This document shows positions 7,243-10,000 of a stretch of 10,000 nt of DNA, piece after piece. The notes below the pieces were generated by a model. The model did not search any database. It was not told the origin of the DNA and worked only from the letters and a program-made list of their open reading frames with translations. The first letter of the stretch is position 1. Each line of letters starts with the position of its first letter. This DNA is from Glandiceps talaboti (lineage: Eukaryota > Hemichordata > Enteropneusta > Spengelidae), in assembly GCF_964340395.1 (NCBI RefSeq), contig NC_135565.1, positions 20,334,709 through 20,344,708 on the forward strand. Direction: 5' to 3'. Made by a program: the position numbers and the translations under genes.

Positions 7243-8512
7243 TTTGTATTTACCGCGTCGTTATGATATGACAGCCATTACCATTATGCATTACACTGAT
7301 CAAGTCACACTTTCTTATAAAAAATATGACCCGAAATGACACTACACAGGTGTCGCTACATTTACTGATGTACACTAAAACATTTTTGGATAAATCCAAG
7401 AATATTTTGTGACATAATTTGAGTATTTTTGAAGTAACACATGTAAACCGGTCATGACGTCCGGACTTCAACATGTGCTATTTCCATCTGAGAATTTCAT
7501 ATTGGCCGTAAAACTACTTGTGTGTGCAGAATAATTATACAATTCTACCTGTACATTCTTTGATGTTGGTTGATTATGTTGTGTAAAGTTGGTTTCATTT
7601 GGATGTCACCCGACGGCTGTTATTTGATGATAAAACTAGGAAACACTGAGTGCGTTCATTACTCAACAGATTCCATTTTGCAAATGAGCTGACGTCTGAT
7701 GTAGTCACAAGAGGGCGCTATAACACTTTCAGTTAGCGTATCAGGCGCTTGTTGCAATCGTGATTTGTACAGTACAAGTACAGTACTATGTAGTACAGTC
7801 TTTAAAGTTTTATGAAAATGATTATTGAAATGTGAATTTTAAATTGGTTTCTGAGCAGTATAACTTCGAACTTTCAGAGGCCGTCAAAACGTCCTTGGGG
7901 TTTTTAGAAGATGAGATATTATAATATAATGTATATAATGTAATTTTTAACAGTAGTAAATTTGCTATATGTTACTAAATTACTGATGGAGTTATATACT
8001 TCAAAATGATTACACCCCAATATAGAATAAATTATCTATCAGTCCAAACAGACTCACAATGTATATATTTATTTACCAAACGGAATATATATTACAGACG
8101 TAATATAACGTTTAATTAATCACTTCACACCAAACATGGCATGTACTTTCAAAATCATCGGACATTTTTTCATGGAACGCTCATCGTATCGACCCTAGCT
8201 GGGAAGTAGACTAACAATAGGGGAAGGAATGAAGTTAAACTTTGTTAAATTCGTAACACTTACGAAATAGAAGACGAGCTTCATCATCATTTCATGTATT
8301 TTATTTTATTTAAGATTATGAAACAAGTGAATATATAAGTGAAAAGAAAATCCCATCGCGGTAGCTATCAATGACGGAATATTGTCATCGTGTGCACGAT
8401 AAATGATGACTAATCATTTGTGCATTTGAACCCATGTATCACATAATATTAGATTAGAATTCATCCGACGTTCACTTTTTAGGTCACTATATTATTAAAC
8501 ATATCATAGAAT
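7243..8512. other. CpG-normal AT-rich non-coding DNA
   Basis: No gene is recognised. The minus-strand frame at 7250-7474 (74 codons) shows no family features. TGACGT half-palindromic sites are at 7455-7460 and 7690-7695. A GTAC cluster spans 7767-7796, including GTACAGTAC twice (7767-7775 and 7778-7786). Positions 7915-8110 are very AT-rich. A small hairpin, ATCGTG-TG-CACGAT, is at 8387-8400. Confidence 0.5.
7705..7719 (+). promoter_or_regulatory. CTCF-like site TCACAAGAGGGCGCT
   Basis: Thirteen of 15 positions agree with the vertebrate consensus CCASYAGRKGGCRSY (mismatches at positions 1 and 5). It is the best full-length match of the GAGGGC copies in this window. Whether the host has a CTCF with this preference is unknown, so this is a candidate only. 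Confidence 0.3.
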
Positions 8513-8524
8513 GATGACGTCATC
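8513..8524. promoter_or_regulatory. Palindromic CRE (GATGACGTCATC)
   Basis: A perfect 12-bp palindrome around TGACGTCA (8515-8522), the second full CRE in the window. Flanking bases differ from the site at 7229, so the two are not a recent duplication. Confidence 0.45.
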
Positions 8525-9455
8525 TTTTTACTTTTGCTGCATAGATAATCATGATAATGAATAGTCTGTGTTTGATTAAATCACATCGAAGACATCATGA
8601 CTTCACGGTAACAAACTTTAAAGTGACTAACTAGATCGTGAAAAACTGACTAAGATGGGCATTGGTTCGAGATAACACCTGGATCTCTTGCTGTGAAATA
8701 GGCTGGCGAATTAGTCCGGTCAGTCTATAGGAAATTTAGGCCGAACCTCGACATAATTGCAACGGAAATATTTTTGGTGCATCTTGCTAAGAATTTTATG
8801 CTGAATAACATATCAAAAGTCTAGAAAAATTTAAGTGGTGGAACATGATGAAAAAGGACGTCTCTTATTAATTAACACAATTATTGAAAAATTAATATTC
8901 GGGATCATGAGCAAAAGTTCGATTAAGTTTGAATGACCATGTTAAAATTGTACTGTTGTAACTGGAGTATCATTTTTTGGTTCAAACAGCTTTAATTTGT
9001 TCACTGAAATTTAAAATACTAACAATTAGTGATTGAATATGTTAACCTGTGATCGATATTATACATAAGCAGTACAGAAACAGGTTGAAATTGTTATCGC
9101 CGTTGAGGGCAGTGATTTTGGGCTCGGGCCTACAAAACATACCGTGACGTTAACCCACAGGTGATAGAATATTTTTAACGGTCTATATGATATTACGAGT
9201 ATAAATTATTGTCCCTGTCATAGAGTAGTGGTTAGGTCTTTGTATAATCATGGTCAAACTTCAGCTAATGAAAACGAAAACATTGAACTTGAGGAATGTA
9301 ATTCTATTATTTGAAGGAATTTATAAGTAGCCAGATATAAACAGTGAACTGATGAGAACCAAAGACAACATAGTAAATGTGATGTAGGTAAGCTTCAAAG
9401 GAAATGTAATTAATCTATTGTTTAGTAAATGGATACAGGTGTGGACACATATAAA
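8525..9455. other. CpG-normal non-coding DNA
   Basis: No gene, RNA gene or mobile element is recognised. A TGACGT half-site lies at 9145-9150 and a GAGGGC at 9105-9110. A single diverged relative of the downstream minisatellite unit is at 9189-9215. Confidence 0.5.
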
Positions 9456-9697
9456 TACATATCGTGGTGTACGATATCAGTAGTATAAATTATTGTACCA
9501 AACTACATATCGTGGTGTACGATATCAGTAGTATAAATTATTGTACCAAACTACATATCGTGGTGTACGATATCAGTAGTATAAATTATTGTACCCAACT
9601 ACATATCGTGGTGTACGATATCAGTAGTATAAATTATTGTAACCAAACTACATATCGTGGTGTACGATATCAGTAGTATAAATTATTGTAACCAAAC
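9456..9697. repeat. 48-bp minisatellite, five units
   Basis: Units are 9456-9503, 9504-9551, 9552-9599 (48 bp each), 9600-9648 and 9649-9697 (49 bp each), followed by a 5-bp start of a sixth. Units 1 and 2 are identical, unit 3 differs by one base, and units 4 and 5 share a one-base insertion. Each unit contains a 7-bp stem, ATATCGT-GGTGT-ACGATAT, and a TATAAATTATTGTA block. The plus-strand open frame 9464-9676 exists because 48 is a multiple of three, and I do not treat it as a gene. Two CpG per unit are kept intact in all five. Confidence 0.95.
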
Positions 9698-9712
9698 TAC
9701 ATTTTTTAAAAG

Positions 9713-9793
9713 TTCCAGTTGCAGTCAGTGCAGCGTTAACGAATGTTTACACACTTTGAATGTACGGAATTATCTATATCATAATTATGTCAT
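9713..9793 (+). repeat. Possible dispersed repeat, copy 2
   Basis: Counterpart of 3606-3720: the 22-bp first block at 9713-9734 matches at 19 positions and the block TATATCATAATTATGTCAT at 9775-9793 at 18 of 19. It starts 15 bp after the minisatellite, while no such array precedes copy 1. Confidence 0.3.
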
Positions 9794-10000
9794 CCATAAA
9801 TTCGATAATTAAACAAAACGTTATATCTAAAATAAAGTTAATTTAATGAAAGACCAGTTTTAACAATGAGTTGGAATTTTGCCAAGTGACCGATTTAGTT
9901 CAATCACGGTACCAGTACTACTTACAGTTGTCAGGGATTACAGCGTCTGAGATCAAGTATTTACTAGCAATTAAAGTGTAGAGTGGCTTTATCGTCAAGG

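Noticed and set aside
8371-8410. Alternating ATGAC/GTCAT dyads with ATCGTG-TG-CACGAT hairpin
   Set aside because: Short stems of this size are expected by chance in 10 kb and nothing nearby gives them a role.
9224-9262. tRNA A-box-like TAGTGGTTAGG followed by GGTCAAAC
   Set aside because: The B-box match is poor and only about 26 bp from the A box, too close for a tRNA or tRNA-derived SINE; no cloverleaf can be drawn.
9464-9676. Plus-strand open frame of 70 codons
   Set aside because: Translation of the 48-bp minisatellite; it ends where the unit-length change to 49 bp shifts frame.
9456-9697. CRISPR array
   Set aside because: Units are contiguous with no variable spacers, and the context is eukaryotic.

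Overview
The window is AT-rich (roughly one third G+C) eukaryotic, non-coding DNA. No bacterial or viral gene organisation is visible, and no reading frame reads as a recognisable protein. The longest open frames (60-102 codons) lie in unique non-coding DNA or inside tandem repeats whose period is a multiple of three. The content (two short hAT-like non-autonomous transposons, three minisatellites with periods of 45, 45 and 48 bp, and strong CpG depletion over part of the window) points to an animal genome. A marine invertebrate with mosaic methylation is my best guess, but the species cannot be read from the sequence.

Layout: positions 1-1980 are unique CpG-poor DNA, with a cluster of CCAAT-containing inverted repeats (642-747, with further CCAAT boxes to 1275) and E-box-like TCATGTGA sites. 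Positions 1981-2292 are a rearranged 45-bp minisatellite. Its units meet head to head and make a perfect 69-bp-arm palindrome (2077-2145 and 2159-2227) carrying repeated octamer (ATTTGCAT) motifs. Positions 3013-3396 are a MITE-like element with imperfect 17-bp terminal inverted repeats and an internal 45-bp tandem repeat. Positions 4101-4378 are a second MITE with perfect 16-bp terminal inverted repeats and a 5-bp GTAAT target duplication. From 4.7 to 9.1 kb there are nine copies of a GAGGGC-centred motif, several matching the core of the CTCF consensus. One inverted pair (4704-4899) looks like the ends of a small element. A plausible plus-strand polyadenylation signal lies at 6266-6312. The last 2.8 kb has a normal CpG frequency, contains five TGACGT (CRE-like) sites including two perfect palindromic CREs, and carries a five-unit 48-bp minisatellite (9456-9697).

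The broadest signal is the CpG shift. By hand count there are about 5-6 CpG per kb in the first 2 kb and in 4-5 kb, 10-11 per kb in 5-7 kb, 21 in 7-8 kb (all after 7200) and 30 in 8-9 kb, without an obvious change in base composition. In mosaic-methylated invertebrate genomes this is what a boundary between a methylated transcription unit and unmethylated flanking DNA looks like. The left two thirds may therefore be intron or 3' UTR of a gene whose coding exons are mostly outside the window. That is inference, but it agrees with the candidate poly(A) site near the boundary and a good splice acceptor at 2558. I see no genes working together and no convincing new molecular system. The interesting content is repeat architecture and candidate regulatory sites.
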